A DNA stretch of 64,000 nt, taken from Parvimonas sp. oral taxon 110 str. F0139 (GTDB lineage Bacteria > Bacillota > Clostridia > Tissierellales > Peptoniphilaceae). Below, piece by piece: positions 29,836-40,109 of this stretch. The stretch covers positions 310,001 through 374,000 of the forward strand of contig NZ_AFII01000001.1 in NCBI RefSeq assembly GCF_000214475.1. The letters run 5' to 3'. The notes under the pieces were generated by a model. That model did not search any database and was not told where the DNA came from. It worked only from the letters and a program-made list of their open reading frames with translations. Both the position numbers and the translations under genes were made by a program. Positions within the stretch are counted from its first letter, which is position 1, and the number at the start of each line of letters is the position of its first letter.

Positions 29836-31116
29836 CTACCTTCCATGAAGAACTTCTGTCGGTTTAAGTTTAAATAAATAATGTATAGCCGGAATACTTC
29901 CAATTAATGAAACTCCAATTACCAGAGCAATATCAATAGGAATAACCATTACTGCTGGTTCTATATAAGATCCAAACACAGTAATTCCTATTATTTGTGT
30001 AAATCCAAGCCCAATAAAATATCCTGCTATGCCACCTATGATACCAGTTAATACAATTTCTGTTAAAATAAGCAACATTATCCTAAGATTAGAACCTCCA
30101 ATTGCTTTTATAAGACCTATTTCCTGACTTTTTTCCATTACAGTAGCAGTAACAAGATTTGAAATTCCAAGTGCAGAACCAATTGATCCTAATGCTGTAA
30201 TTAGAATCATAAGTAATTTCGTTTTATCTAATATTTTTCCTTCTGACTCTGCTACTTGTCTTATAGGTTTGGCTACACTATCTTCAACAACTTCTTGTAT
30301 TTGATAACAAATAGAACTAACATAAGCTGTACAATACCAAGTTTCATATTCAGTAGGTGTTAAACTATTTGGATCTCTAGTTGCTTTTTTTGCTAATTCA
30401 TTATCAGGAGTAGTAAGTGCCGAAACTTCTATATTAGAAATTTTTCCTTCAATTCCATATAAGTCTTGAACTGACTTCAAAGTAGAAAAAACGTTTAAAT
30501 CTTCATTTCCACCGGATTCAAATATTCCTTTAACATTATACATCTTAGTATTTTTACCATTACTTATTTCTATTTTATCTCCAACTTTAACTCCGTTTTT
30601 TCCCGCAAACAAGCTTCCAACCATAATACTATTATCGTCATCTTCATTTAACCATTCTCCAGTGATTTTCCACCAATTTTTTAAGTTTTTCATACCAGTA
30701 TCAATTTGTTCACCAGTTGTTAAATCCATGTGTTTAGAAAACCATGTACCTATTAATTTAGTTTTTTGATTATTAACTTTTGCAGTTTTCTCAAGATAAG
30801 GAGTAAAATCAACTATAGAAAACCCCCAAAAAATTTGTTTGATTTTAGGTAAATCTTCTTCTTTTAAATATTTATCATTTGTTGTAGTTTCAGAATTTTC
30901 TAATTCATACAAATCAGAAATTAATGAAGCATCCTTAGAAACTACATTTATATTTGCCCCATAAGTTTTAAGCTCTTTATTTACTTTATCACCAACTCCA
31001 AGCATTACATTTAACATTCCTGTAGCAAGAGATACACCAAGTGCGACAGTAAAAGCTATCATAAACATCTTTTTTCGTTGTCTGATTAAAGTTCCAAAAA
31101 CCATTCTCCAAAACAT
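29836..31116 (-). CDS. FtsX/MacB-type ABC permease
   Basis: A 426-residue permease with one N-terminal helix (about 17-40), a long extracytoplasmic region (about 45-300), and three C-terminal helices with VMEKSQEIGLIKAIGGSNL. Intact. It starts one base after the DUF2318 gene and is followed by a related permease; together with the ATPase they form a three-part exporter-like complex. In FTR1/P19 loci such permeases are thought to act in iron transport, but the mechanism is unsettled. Confidence 0.92.
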   Translation of the reverse strand: MFWRMVFGTLIRQRKKMFMIAFTVALGVSLATGMLNVMLGVGDKVNKELKTYGANINVVSKDASLISDLYELENSETTTNDKYLKEEDLPKIKQIFWGFSIVDFTPYLEKTAKVNNQKTKLIGTWFSKHMDLTTGEQIDTGMKNLKNWWKITGEWLNEDDDNSIMVGSLFAGKNGVKVGDKIEISNGKNTKMYNVKGIFESGGNEDLNVFSTLKSVQDLYGIEGKISNIEVSALTTPDNELAKKATRDPNSLTPTEYETWYCTAYVSSICYQIQEVVEDSVAKPIRQVAESEGKILDKTKLLMILITALGSIGSALGISNLVTATVMEKSQEIGLIKAIGGSNLRIMLLILTEIVLTGIIGGIAGYFIGLGFTQIIGITVFGSYIEPAVMVIPIDIALVIGVSLIGSIPAIHYLFKLKPTEVLHGR

Positions 31117-31117
31117 A

Positions 31118-32443
31118 CTATTCTCCTATTGGAAATCTTTCTTTTTCTTTATCTAAAACTTTTTTATCAATTATTATTTTTGAATTTTCAATTTTATAAT
31201 CAAAAGGAATTGGATTACATCCACCTTTAAATCCTATAGTTGCTTTATTCATAACAACATCACATCTTTTGCACACTATATCATTTTTTCTTTCAAAATA
31301 TCCTGCAACTCCACATATTTGACAAGCATCTAAGCCTACTCCATAAGAAGTACTATTAGGCTTTTTAACAACTATAAATCTAATATCATGACCATCTTTC
31401 TTATATGAAAATCTATGCAAGTGCCCATCATCAACATCAGACAAAGGAATAATAATTTTATCTCCTTCCTCTTGATACGGCTGTGCTGCTGTTAATTCAA
31501 CCGGTTTTGTAAGTTGATAATTTAAGTAAGTTGCGGAAAACAACATTACAAATGATAATACTGTAGTAAAATAAGCCCATCTTCTATTTACTATCAATCT
31601 CCATTTTTCTTTTCTTAAACTTGCATTATTATCAAATTTTTCCTTTACCCTTAAATTTTTAGATACAAAAAAATCATACCTAATAAAATTATTATAAAAG
31701 CTATAGAAATAAAATATGTTTCACTTTTATCTTCTATAATCATTAAGTCAAAAACCTTTATTCCAAAAATATTGCTCTTTTCAGTTAAAATTGGAGCCAT
31801 ATTAAAGTCTTTCTTTAGATATTCTTTAAGTCTAACTATTGATGTTATTCCTTTTAAAGCATATTCTAAAAATGTATTAATAAATATAGAAATAAACATT
31901 ATAATATATTGTTTTTTGCTACATCTAACTAGAAACTTATAAAATGCTAATACTAATAATATCCCGGTTAAGATTCCAAGAATAAATCCACTTACTCTAA
32001 ATAGAGTCACAGTACTTACAGAATCTTCTCCAAATGCAATAAATTCCATTGCTTGAGTTAAGAGTTTAGGAATAAGCAAATATAGCATAAACGATATAGT
32101 TATAAACATAAAGCCTAAATTTATAGAAGTAATAAAATTATATATTTTATTTTTATTTTTTGTTATAACTCCTAAAATCAATGTAATACTCATTAAAATA
32201 AAAACAAAAAGACATAACGCAAAAACATATCTATTTAATTTTGTAACAGTATGTATCATTTCCTTTTTATTTTTTACTCTAAGAATATGTATATAAAAAC
32301 CTAAAAAATCCCTATCACTAAAATTGAAAAAGAAATTATTTTATTAATCAGTGTTGAATTTTTCTTTAAAAAAGATAACACCAATGCAAAGAAAAAGAAA
32401 ATGTACATATAGTAAAAATTACATCAACATAAAATTTTCCCAA
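31118..32443 (-). CDS. DUF2318 membrane protein with Cys-rich metal-binding domain, about three apparent frameshifts
   Basis: Restored, this is about 442 residues, the usual length of DUF2318 proteins. The first 290 hold seven or eight membrane helices; the C-terminal extracytoplasmic domain has DACQICG, CKRCDVVMNKATIG and GGCNP. The breaks are near 32384 and 32313 (T-runs on the minus strand) and near 31655. The inferred start is TTG 32443, seven bases after GTGAGG; ATG 32259 is an alternative but would remove two helices. It sits between P19 and the ABC genes, as in the Campylobacter p19 (Cj1660-type) locus. Confidence 0.75.
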
Positions 32444-32470
32444 AATAAAACCTCACTTCTAAAATACGGC

Positions 32471-32498
32471 AAAACCTCTCTTAAAATAATAAGAGAGG
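32471..32498 (-). terminator. Hairpin between the P19 and DUF2318 genes
   Basis: CCTCTCTTA and TAAGAGAGG form a 9-bp stem with a six-base loop, followed on the minus strand by TTTTG. It is a probable partial terminator giving more ftr1-p19 transcript than downstream transporter message. Confidence 0.65.
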
Positions 32499-32551
32499 AT
32501 TTATCCGTTTGTAATATATTGAATACTAATATTCTAATTTAAAAATCAATA

Positions 32552-33274
32552 TTATTTATTTTGTAATTGTTCTCCAGTATAATTCCATTCAAACTCAACA
32601 GTTTGTTTTTCATAGTACTTTGAAGCAGCTTCTTTTCCACCATCTTTAATTGCAGGAACACCTGTTTCTTCATCAGTGTGTAATAAGTAATCAGCTGAAG
32701 GTTGAATTTCGATAACTAATTTATACTTACCAACTTTAAGAACATTCTTTTTGATATTTGTTCCATAGTGAGCACCATCATCAGCGTTCATTGGCATCAT
32801 TGATCCTGAAGTAACTTCTTTTCCATCAGTTGATAATACTTTATAATTTACTGTTAAATATGCAGGCCAAATATCTTTTCCACTACCGAAACCATATTTT
32901 TTACCAGCTTCTTTAGTCAAATGAATGTCAGCTTCTAAGTGCATATCTGATTCTGCAGCACTAGGTTGTCTTCCTTCAGGAATCATATCAACTCCTTGAA
33001 AATAAACTGTAGCAACTTGGAAAGGACCTACAATTTTTTCTTCTCCAATTTTTATTTCTTCAAATCCTGATTCACCTGGTTTTTCAGCATCTTCAGCTTT
33101 TTCATCGTCGCCACCGGCTTCTTTTAATTTATCATTTAATTCAGCAATTTTTTTGTCTTTTTCTTCAATTGATTTTTGCAATTCATTTATTTTTGCTGTG
33201 TCATTTTTTTGACAGCCAACTAAACCTACTGACGCTAATAATGCTAATGTTACAACCATTTTTGATTTTTTCAT
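32552..33274 (-). CDS. P19/FetP-like iron-transport lipoprotein
   Basis: A 240-residue lipoprotein: signal peptide with lipobox LVGC (Cys21), a short coiled coil (about residues 28-52), an acidic linker, and a Tp34/P19 domain from about 75. Likely metal ligands are in SDMHLEADIHL and SMMPMNADDGAHYG, matching the Met/His copper and iron site of P19. It would bind iron or copper outside the membrane and cooperate with the FTR1 permease encoded just upstream. Intact, with an AGGAGG-type site. Confidence 0.92.
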   Translation of the reverse strand: MKKSKMVVTLALLASVGLVGCQKNDTAKINELQKSIEEKDKKIAELNDKLKEAGGDDEKAEDAEKPGESGFEEIKIGEEKIVGPFQVATVYFQGVDMIPEGRQPSAAESDMHLEADIHLTKEAGKKYGFGSGKDIWPAYLTVNYKVLSTDGKEVTSGSMMPMNADDGAHYGTNIKKNVLKVGKYKLVIEIQPSADYLLHTDEETGVPAIKDGGKEAASKYYEKQTVEFEWNYTGEQLQNK

Positions 33275-33301
33275 AAAATAAATCCTCCTAATTTTTTAAC
33301 T

Positions 33302-34606
33302 TTAATAAAATAGAAATTTAACTTTCCTTTTTATTTTTCTTAATTTTAAATAGTGACCTAACAATATCCAAACAGTAATTATTACCAACATAATTTGTGG
33401 AATTAAAGTTTCGGCTCTATCATAGATATTCAAAATTGGAATACTCCAACCTTGCATTGCAGGTATAACTGTTGAACCAGAAATAACTCCGGCTTCAGTT
33501 AACTCAATAACCCCTTTTCCCATAAACGAGATACACATTAGATATAATAATATACTTGTAAACAAGAAAAATGGTTTAAGCGGTAATTTAACTGATGTAA
33601 ATCTAAAAAGTAAAAATATTATAACCAAAACAACAGAGGCTGCAACAAGCCCTCCCATTGGATACAAAATCTTACCTCCACCCGAAAATGAGGCCTTATA
33701 AAATAAAATAAGCTCTGCTCCTTCTCTTAGTACAGCTAAAAAAGCAGCAAAAACCAAAGTCCACTTACTTCTGTTATCTATTGATTTTTGAACTTTAGAT
33801 TGAATATAATTTTCCCATGCTTCTTCTTCAGATTTAGATAAAATCCAGTTACTAACATAGAATAAAACAATAACCGCTAAAAACATAGTCCAGCCTTCAA
33901 GTAGTTCCTGTCCAACTCCTCCTAATAAATAGTTTATTATTATGGCTAAACCAAAACTACATACAACGGCAGCACCCATTCCCAAATAAACTGACTTACA
34001 AAGATGCTTATTGCCTGTTTTAACAAGATAAGCAATAATTGCAACACAAACAAGAATTGCTTCCAATCCCTCTCTAAGCATCAATCCGAATGATGTTAAA
34101 AAATCTTGGATATTTTTAGCTTTCTCATCTCCCTGTTTAATTTCAGTATCTCCAAATACAGCTTTACCTTCAGAATCCGGTGCATTTTTTGAAATTACTT
34201 TATCCAAAACAAGTGCATCTCTATAAACTTTCATATCAAGTTCATCTATTGATGCCTTAATTTTTTCAACAGAATCACTTGTATTTCCTAAAAGAGTATG
34301 CTTAATTTCTCTAAATGCAGCCTCAATTTCATTTACTCTGTTATTAGATATTGCAACCATAACATTTTTTTCAAAACCTTGAACTTCATAGTAATCAAAA
34401 TATGCAGAATCCATTGATTTATAAGCATTTTGATAATCTTTTTTATCAATATACTCTTTTGCTTCTGTAAATTTTAAATGCATATCTTTAGCTACTTCTT
34501 GCCAATTAGAGTACTTTTTCTTTTCAGATTTAGCTTCTACATTTCCTATGTTACAAACAAGCAAAACACTACAAAGTATTAGAAAAAATGAAAATATCTT
34601 TTTTAT
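33302..34606 (-). CDS. FTR1-family iron permease
   Basis: About 434 residues: signal peptide, an extracytoplasmic helical domain (about 30-165), then seven membrane helices with two REGxE motifs, LREGLEAILV and LREGAELILF, the iron-binding signature of FTR1. The signal peptide continues upstream of the first usable TTG (34564) to an ATA codon at 34606, nine bases after GGAGG, where MKKIFSFF would be expected. So the start is either a non-standard ATA or a G-to-A change or error in ATG. It heads the iron-uptake operon. Confidence 0.9.
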   Translation of the reverse strand: MKKIFSFFLILCSVLLVCNIGNVEAKSEKKKYSNWQEVAKDMHLKFTEAKEYIDKKDYQNAYKSMDSAYFDYYEVQGFEKNVMVAISNNRVNEIEAAFREIKHTLLGNTSDSVEKIKASIDELDMKVYRDALVLDKVISKNAPDSEGKAVFGDTEIKQGDEKAKNIQDFLTSFGLMLREGLEAILVCVAIIAYLVKTGNKHLCKSVYLGMGAAVVCSFGLAIIINYLLGGVGQELLEGWTMFLAVIVLFYVSNWILSKSEEEAWENYIQSKVQKSIDNRSKWTLVFAAFLAVLREGAELILFYKASFSGGGKILYPMGGLVAASVVLVIIFLLFRFTSVKLPLKPFFLFTSILLYLMCISFMGKGVIELTEAGVISGSTVIPAMQGWSIPILNIYDRAETLIPQIMLVIITVWILLGHYLKLRKIKRKVKFLFY

Positions 34607-34632
34607 AACTTAGCACCTCCCTAAAAACAATT

Positions 34633-34675
34633 TATGATAAAGATAATATATATCATATAATTACTAAAAAGTTAA
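34633..34675 (-). promoter_or_regulatory. Iron operon promoter with a Fur-like inverted repeat
   Basis: Minus-strand TTAACT (34675-34670), 17-base spacer, TATATA (34652-34647). The -10 lies inside an inverted repeat, TATGATA at 34633-34639 and TATCATA at 34651-34657, rich in GATAAT units. A related GATAATATATAT stretch occurs near 34730-34740. This fits control by a Fur- or DtxR-type iron repressor, but no such regulator is in the window. Confidence 0.5.
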
Positions 34676-34863
34676 GCACTAATTACAAATCAATCAATGC
34701 CTTATACTTATTATTATTTTTATCAAATATATATTATCATATTCAGAAAAAAATTTCAAGAAATTAATAAAAATTTTCATTTTTAATTAACATCTTATTC
34801 ATATTTTATAAAAGCTAAACGTCATAAATTAAATCATTATTTTGTTTTATAATATATCTACAA

Positions 34864-34901
34864 AAAAATAATACTATTGTAATCTTGATTACAATAGTAT
34901 T
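34864..34901 (-). terminator. Terminator after the ferric-reductase-like gene
   Basis: A 15-bp perfect stem (AATACTATTGTAATC with GATTACAATAGTATT) and two-base loop, with a T-rich tail on the minus strand directly after the gene at 34903. Confidence 0.88.
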
Positions 34902-34902
34902 A

Positions 34903-35589
34903 TTAAAATTTAGTTTTTCCTTTTTTAATTAATAGATATTTTCTTAATCTTAGAATTGTGTATAGCAAATAAATAAAAGTATATAATGCTATTGATAGCA
35001 TATGTTTTTCTGGCTTATGCATAAATAGAACCATTAAGTGAATATAAATCAGATAAAAAAACGGATATGCTAATTTTTGTAAATTTTTCCAATTTTTAGC
35101 TTTCATTTTCTTTCTTACACACTTGAATGAAGTTATCATAAGCGGAATCATCATAGCTATAAGAATTAAACTTATTATTGTTGCCGTCTTAGTATATACA
35201 TTCATTTTTGATGCATTTGTAAAAAATTCTACAAAGTATCTTATTCCAAAAGCCACATTATGACAAAGCGCAGCAAAACATCCTATAATTGACATTTCTC
35301 CTCTTATACTCATAAGTTTTCTAGTATATTTATTATGAGTTGTAACTACTCCTAGAAACATTACTATCATAAATGTTACTGTCGAGAAAATTCCTCTTCT
35401 GAATATGTCCATAACATATTTTGTAAACCAGATTGGCATTTCTCTATAAAACTTTGTTTCATAATATAAAACAACGGGAATTATCAAAATATAAGTTGCC
35501 ATATAAAATAGCACTGGATATTTTTTTATAATATTTGCAAATAAAATGTAAAATAATGTTATTGCAATTAATCCTACTATTAAATTCAT
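34903..35589 (-). CDS. Ferric-reductase-like (MsrQ/YedZ-type) membrane protein
   Basis: A 228-residue protein with about six membrane helices. Histidines H110 (AALCHNVAFG) and H184/H191 (YLIYIHLMVLFMH) in helices, and NWKNLQKLAYPFFYLIYIH, resemble the b-heme ferric-reductase domain of the MsrQ/YedZ group. The ATG directly follows the TAG of the giant FMN-binding protein, so translation is coupled. It probably moves electrons across the membrane from quinol or flavin to the extracellular flavins of its partner. Heme binding and electron donor are inference. Confidence 0.75.
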   Translation of the reverse strand: MNLIVGLIAITLFYILFANIIKKYPVLFYMATYILIIPVVLYYETKFYREMPIWFTKYVMDIFRRGIFSTVTFMIVMFLGVVTTHNKYTRKLMSIRGEMSIIGCFAALCHNVAFGIRYFVEFFTNASKMNVYTKTATIISLILIAMMIPLMITSFKCVRKKMKAKNWKNLQKLAYPFFYLIYIHLMVLFMHKPEKHMLSIALYTFIYLLYTILRLRKYLLIKKGKTKF

Positions 35590-38500
35590 CTATTCTTCCC
35601 TTTCATTAGTTTTTACTTTTTGTTTTTCTGATGAGTCATAAGTTATTTTCCCTCCACTACTCGAATCTTTTTTTTGAACATTGTCCTTAGTTTTTTTTTC
35701 AGATTCAATAGTTTTAATTTCTTTTGAAGTATTATTTATGTTATCAACATTTTTAATATCTTTTTTTGACTCTATAACTTTTCCTGATTTATTAGAGTCA
35801 TCTACTTCGTTAACATCTTTCTCATCTTTAACTTCTACAATATTTTTTTTAGATTCTATCAATTTATCAATATTTGTTATTTTTATATTAAAAATTTCTA
35901 CCAGTTTTTTTCCACTTTCGTAATCATTATTTTGAATTAGATTTTCACAATATGCTCCAACTGATAATTTGTTATTTTTAACAAGTGTACTTATTATACT
36001 GTTATTTTCAATTTCTTTTTTTGAATCTAAATCTACAACTTTAATTCCAAATAAATGAAAATCAGAATAAGGAATATTTTGAATAGGTGTTCCGGTTGTA
36101 GCCCAATCTGACTCATTTTCCAACTTATTAGAAATAAATAATGTTACTTTTAAATCATTCAAATTAAATCTATCTTCTAATTTATACTGCGTTTTATTTG
36201 AAGTTAATCTAAATATTCTATATACTGGATATGGTACTATTTTTACTGATATTTCAAGTTCAAGTTTTGAACCATCCTTAAAGCTTAATTTTATCTTACC
36301 TTTTTGATCTCCTAACTTCGATCTGTCTGGTTCTTTTAATACTTCAATACGTGAAATATCTGCAGAACGAGATTTAAGTTTTAAATCTCTATTTATAGCA
36401 AAGTCTGAAAAGGAACCCCATTTAACAGTTTCGGCAAAATTTTTCATATTTCCATATTTAGAGTCTTTTACAACTACATTTACTATTTCATTTTTTATTT
36501 CAGGATATAAAATCTTAAATTCTTCAGCTTTATTTGGAGCGGTATCTTTTACTATAACATTAATTGATATATCCTTTATACTTTTATCTGCAAATTCAAG
36601 CCTTACTTCCATTGAAGTACCCTCTTCATTCACTTCAGTTACATCAGCTTCATAAATAATCTCAATTTTTGTACCTTCTGGCAAGTCATCGAGGTGATTT
36701 TTCAAATGGCTTAACGTTACTTCTTTACCTTTAATTGTAATCAAATCTTTTGGTTTATAAACATATTTGTCAGCCATAGAAGTAACTTTTTCTTTTACAA
36801 TAACATCTATTTCTAATTTTTTTCACTACCATCATCAAATTTAAGTTTAATTAAAAGCTTTTGAGGGATATTCTCATTTACTTTGTTTACATCAACTTGA
36901 CTTAAAACTGAAATTTTAGTTTCATCAGGTAAATTTTTAAGAACATTTCTTATTTTATCTTCTGTTATTTCTGTTCCTTTTGGTATAATCAAAGTTTCTG
37001 GTATTTCTTTGTATAAAAATGCTTTTGGAATCTTCCCATCAACTTTTGTTTTAATACGGAAAGTATTATTAAATAATACACCTTTATATTTTTCAATAAC
37101 ATCTAATGTATATTCTCCACTAACAAAATCTCCAATTAAAGTCTTATTTTGTGCTTGTTTTAAAGGAATTTCAATTTCATCAGAAGAATTTTTATCCTTG
37201 GCAATTATCTTAAACTCTATTTCTTTACCATTAAGTTTTTCTGCAACTGCTTTAGAAACAGTAATATTTTGAATAAAATCTGCAGTATTATATCCCTTGG
37301 TATCATGCCACTCAGATTCATTCTTAGCTTTTATCTTAATTCCAGAAATTTCAAAATTCTTAGTCCTATTTTTGGATATAAGAATTGTATTTAAAAATTT
37401 AAAGCTATTACTTTCTTTATGAACTACTCTAAGTCTCAATCCATCTGTAACACTGTAGCCCAAGTTTTCTTTATTTAAAACTAATCCATCTCTTAGTTCC
37501 TTCTTATACTCATCAATTACCTTCAATCCATATTTGTCGAAGTCAGAATAAGAGACTGTAATTTTTTGATTATTTTTTTATATATAGTAACTTTTAAGTC
37601 TTTTAAATCAAGTTTATCCCCTTCTTTATATGAAGTTTTAAAGTTGCTATCGTCAATTCTCATATCATAAAAATCAAAGTTTTTAGCTTTTAATAATGCA
37701 TTTTTTATAGATGTAGCAGTCCCTGTTGCAGTGAACGTAGCACCACTTACTGCATCATAATCGTCACCATCATAGCCCAGTTCTTCTCTAACATATATTT
37801 TTAACAATGTAAATATTCTATCATGAATATTTCTCTCACCTTTTATATCCGACTGATCTATAGTTAATCTCCATTTACCAAAATTATGTTTTCCAATTAC
37901 TTTATCCAATGCGTCTCTATAAACTTCTACAGTTTGTTCTTTACCACGAGCTTCTTCCATAACCTTATTAGTCGCATCTCTTAATACCTGAAATTTATAT
38001 ATCAAGGATTCAAATTTTTGCATATTTTTAATCCTATCAATTACAGTATAAAATTTTTCTTGGAATATTCCACCATCATCTATATTTCCAGGTGATGTTA
38101 ATCCTTTTAATCTATTTAATTCTTCTTTAACAAGCTCTACATTCTCAATTTTATTGTTCTTAATAGTAACTTTTACAGGTATAGGCTTATTAGAAACAAA
38201 TCCATAACTGTCACCATAGTAAACTCCGTCAGGGTAATTTACATTTTTGTCAAGATTTTTAACTTCCTCTGCTGATAAAAATTTATAACTTCCATTCACT
38301 TTAACATTTACCAATACAGGAATTTCTACAATTTTTTTACTATTATCCTTGAATATAAGTTCAACTATAATTTTAGTTTTACCTTCAGAACTTGTATCTG
38401 CATTACTTTTTATATTAATTTGTGCATCATCTGGCAATTTTTCTAATGCATCTCTTATCTTTTGTAATCCAATAATTTCACCTACAGTTGCAATTATAGT

Positions 38501-39712
38501 CTTAGGGGAATAAATATATTTATCAGCATCACTTCCATTAGAATCAACTGCTTTTTCTAAGGCATTAACAACAGCATTTATAAAACCTTTTGAAGATGTT
38601 GTAGCTCCAGAAATTGTATCTATATTTGTAGATTGACTTGAAATAATTCTTTCTCCTAATATCCCTGCTTTTTTATTATCAAAATATGATTCATCATCCT
38701 TATTTTTAATCAATTCTATTTTAGCTATTTTACCATCTTTAACAGTTACTTTAACTTCAATTGAATTTGTATAATATCCATTTGATTTGCCATAATAAAT
38801 GCCGTCTTTTAAACCTTTAAAATATTTTTTTAATTGTTCTATTTGTCGTCTATTTTGTCTAGGAATACTTTGCTCTGTTCCTTCAGGCGAATTAATATCT
38901 AAATTATTATTACCATTACTAGCCTTTCGTAAGGCATCTTTTACAGCATTTAATATCCCTCTACTTGATACAGTTGCTCCTGAGACTGTATCAATACTGG
39001 TATTTCCTCTTATAACTTTATTAAGTACACTGGATGCCCAAGTAAAATATGGATAGTCATCACTATGACTTATAACTCTTGCATCATAAATTACTCCATT
39101 TTTTATAGAAATAGAAACCTTGATTGGTCCATTATATCCACGTCCAACGCCAATAAATGTACCATCTTTAAGATTATTTCTGTTAAATCCAATTTTACCG
39201 GCAACAGCTGAAGCTTGCTTTGCTAACAATTTTGCTTTCTCTTTATCTCTTAGTTCTTGATTTTCCTTTTCAAGATATTCAGCTACATCACTTGTTTTTG
39301 CTCCAGCTTGAACAAGCGCCTTGTAAACAGCAACTTTAATAGCATCAGAAGTAACTGTTGCCCCAGAAATTGAATCGACATTAAATGTATTCTTTTCTAC
39401 AATGGTTTGTAAAATTTTTTTTGCCATTTCATAGTATTCAGGTGTTTCATTATGTGAAAGCACTTCAACAGAAAAAATTTTACCTTCTTTAATTACAACT
39501 TTTACCGTTATAGGACCTTCATATCCCTCAGCACTTGCTATATATTCTCCATCTTTCAATTCATTTGGAGCCTTTGCACTGTCGAGCTTTGTAGTTTCAT
39601 TTGCTCTGTGTTTTTGTCTATCAGAATAAACACTATTATAAACAGTGTAACCTATTCCTGCAGTTGTAATACAAAAAACAAATAAACCTGCAATAACACT
39701 ATTTTTTTTCAT
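35590..39712 (-). CDS. Giant surface protein with four FMN-binding domains and Rib-like repeats, two apparent frameshifts
   Basis: Restored, one protein of about 1370 residues. An N-terminal membrane anchor (about 6-26) is followed by four FMN-binding domains with the ApbE flavinylation motif: DSISGAT (Thr119), DTVSGAT (Thr247), DTISGAT (Thr371) and DAVSGAT (Thr659). Three Rib-like repeats of about 75 residues, each with a LPDDA/LPDET/LPEGT motif, lie near 400-470, 895-970 and 980-1055. The C-terminus is charged and low-complexity with no LPXTG. Breaks are in the T-runs near 37574-37580 and 36818-36824. It probably carries electrons across the cell wall to iron or another acceptor. Confidence 0.85.
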
Positions 39713-39759
39713 ATATCCCTCCTTTGTTTATTTTGTTATATTTATAAATTTGTCACTTA

Positions 39760-39788
39760 TTTATAAAAATAACAATAGGCATTATCAA
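39760..39788 (-). promoter_or_regulatory. Flavoprotein operon promoter
   Basis: Minus-strand TTGATA (39788-39783), 17-base spacer, TATAAA (39765-39760), about 45 bases upstream of the giant flavoprotein start. Confidence 0.65.
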
Positions 39789-40035
39789 TTCTACTAAAAT
39801 TAATTATTTTTTTCAATAAAAAACACCAATTTTAATATTAAAATTTCTTATCTATTAATCTGATGTAAGTATAAAATATCTTTATTTGCATATTTTTTCT
39901 AATTACTTCATTGATTATGTTCTAAAAACATTTCATATTTTAATATTTTTTATCAAATTTATTTGTTATTAAATGTAATTGTACTTAATTTATCATAGAT
40001 TTTTATTTATTAATAATTTTAATTAAAAATTTAGC
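39789..40035. other. AT-rich spacer upstream of the flavoprotein promoter
   Basis: About 250 bases, almost wholly A and T. I see no gene, hairpin or recognisable operator here beyond the flanking promoter and terminator. Confidence 0.5.
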
Positions 40036-40079
40036 ATAAAAAAAGGCATAGTTTCAATCAAATATTTGAAACTATGCCT
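40036..40079 (-). terminator. Terminator after the SdpI-like gene
   Basis: A 14-bp perfect stem (AGGCATAGTTTCAA with TTGAAACTATGCCT) and eight-base loop, followed on the minus strand by a T-run, 30 bases after the gene at 40110. Confidence 0.9.
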
Positions 40080-40109
40080 AAAAAATAATTTTTTCTCAGT
40101 AACAATTAT

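Noticed and set aside
27516..39712. Rnf or Nqr complex, suggested by FMN-binding domains and an RseC-like gene nearby
   Set aside because: No RnfC/D/E/A/B or NqrB/D/E genes are present; the FMN domains are in surface proteins and a lipoprotein.
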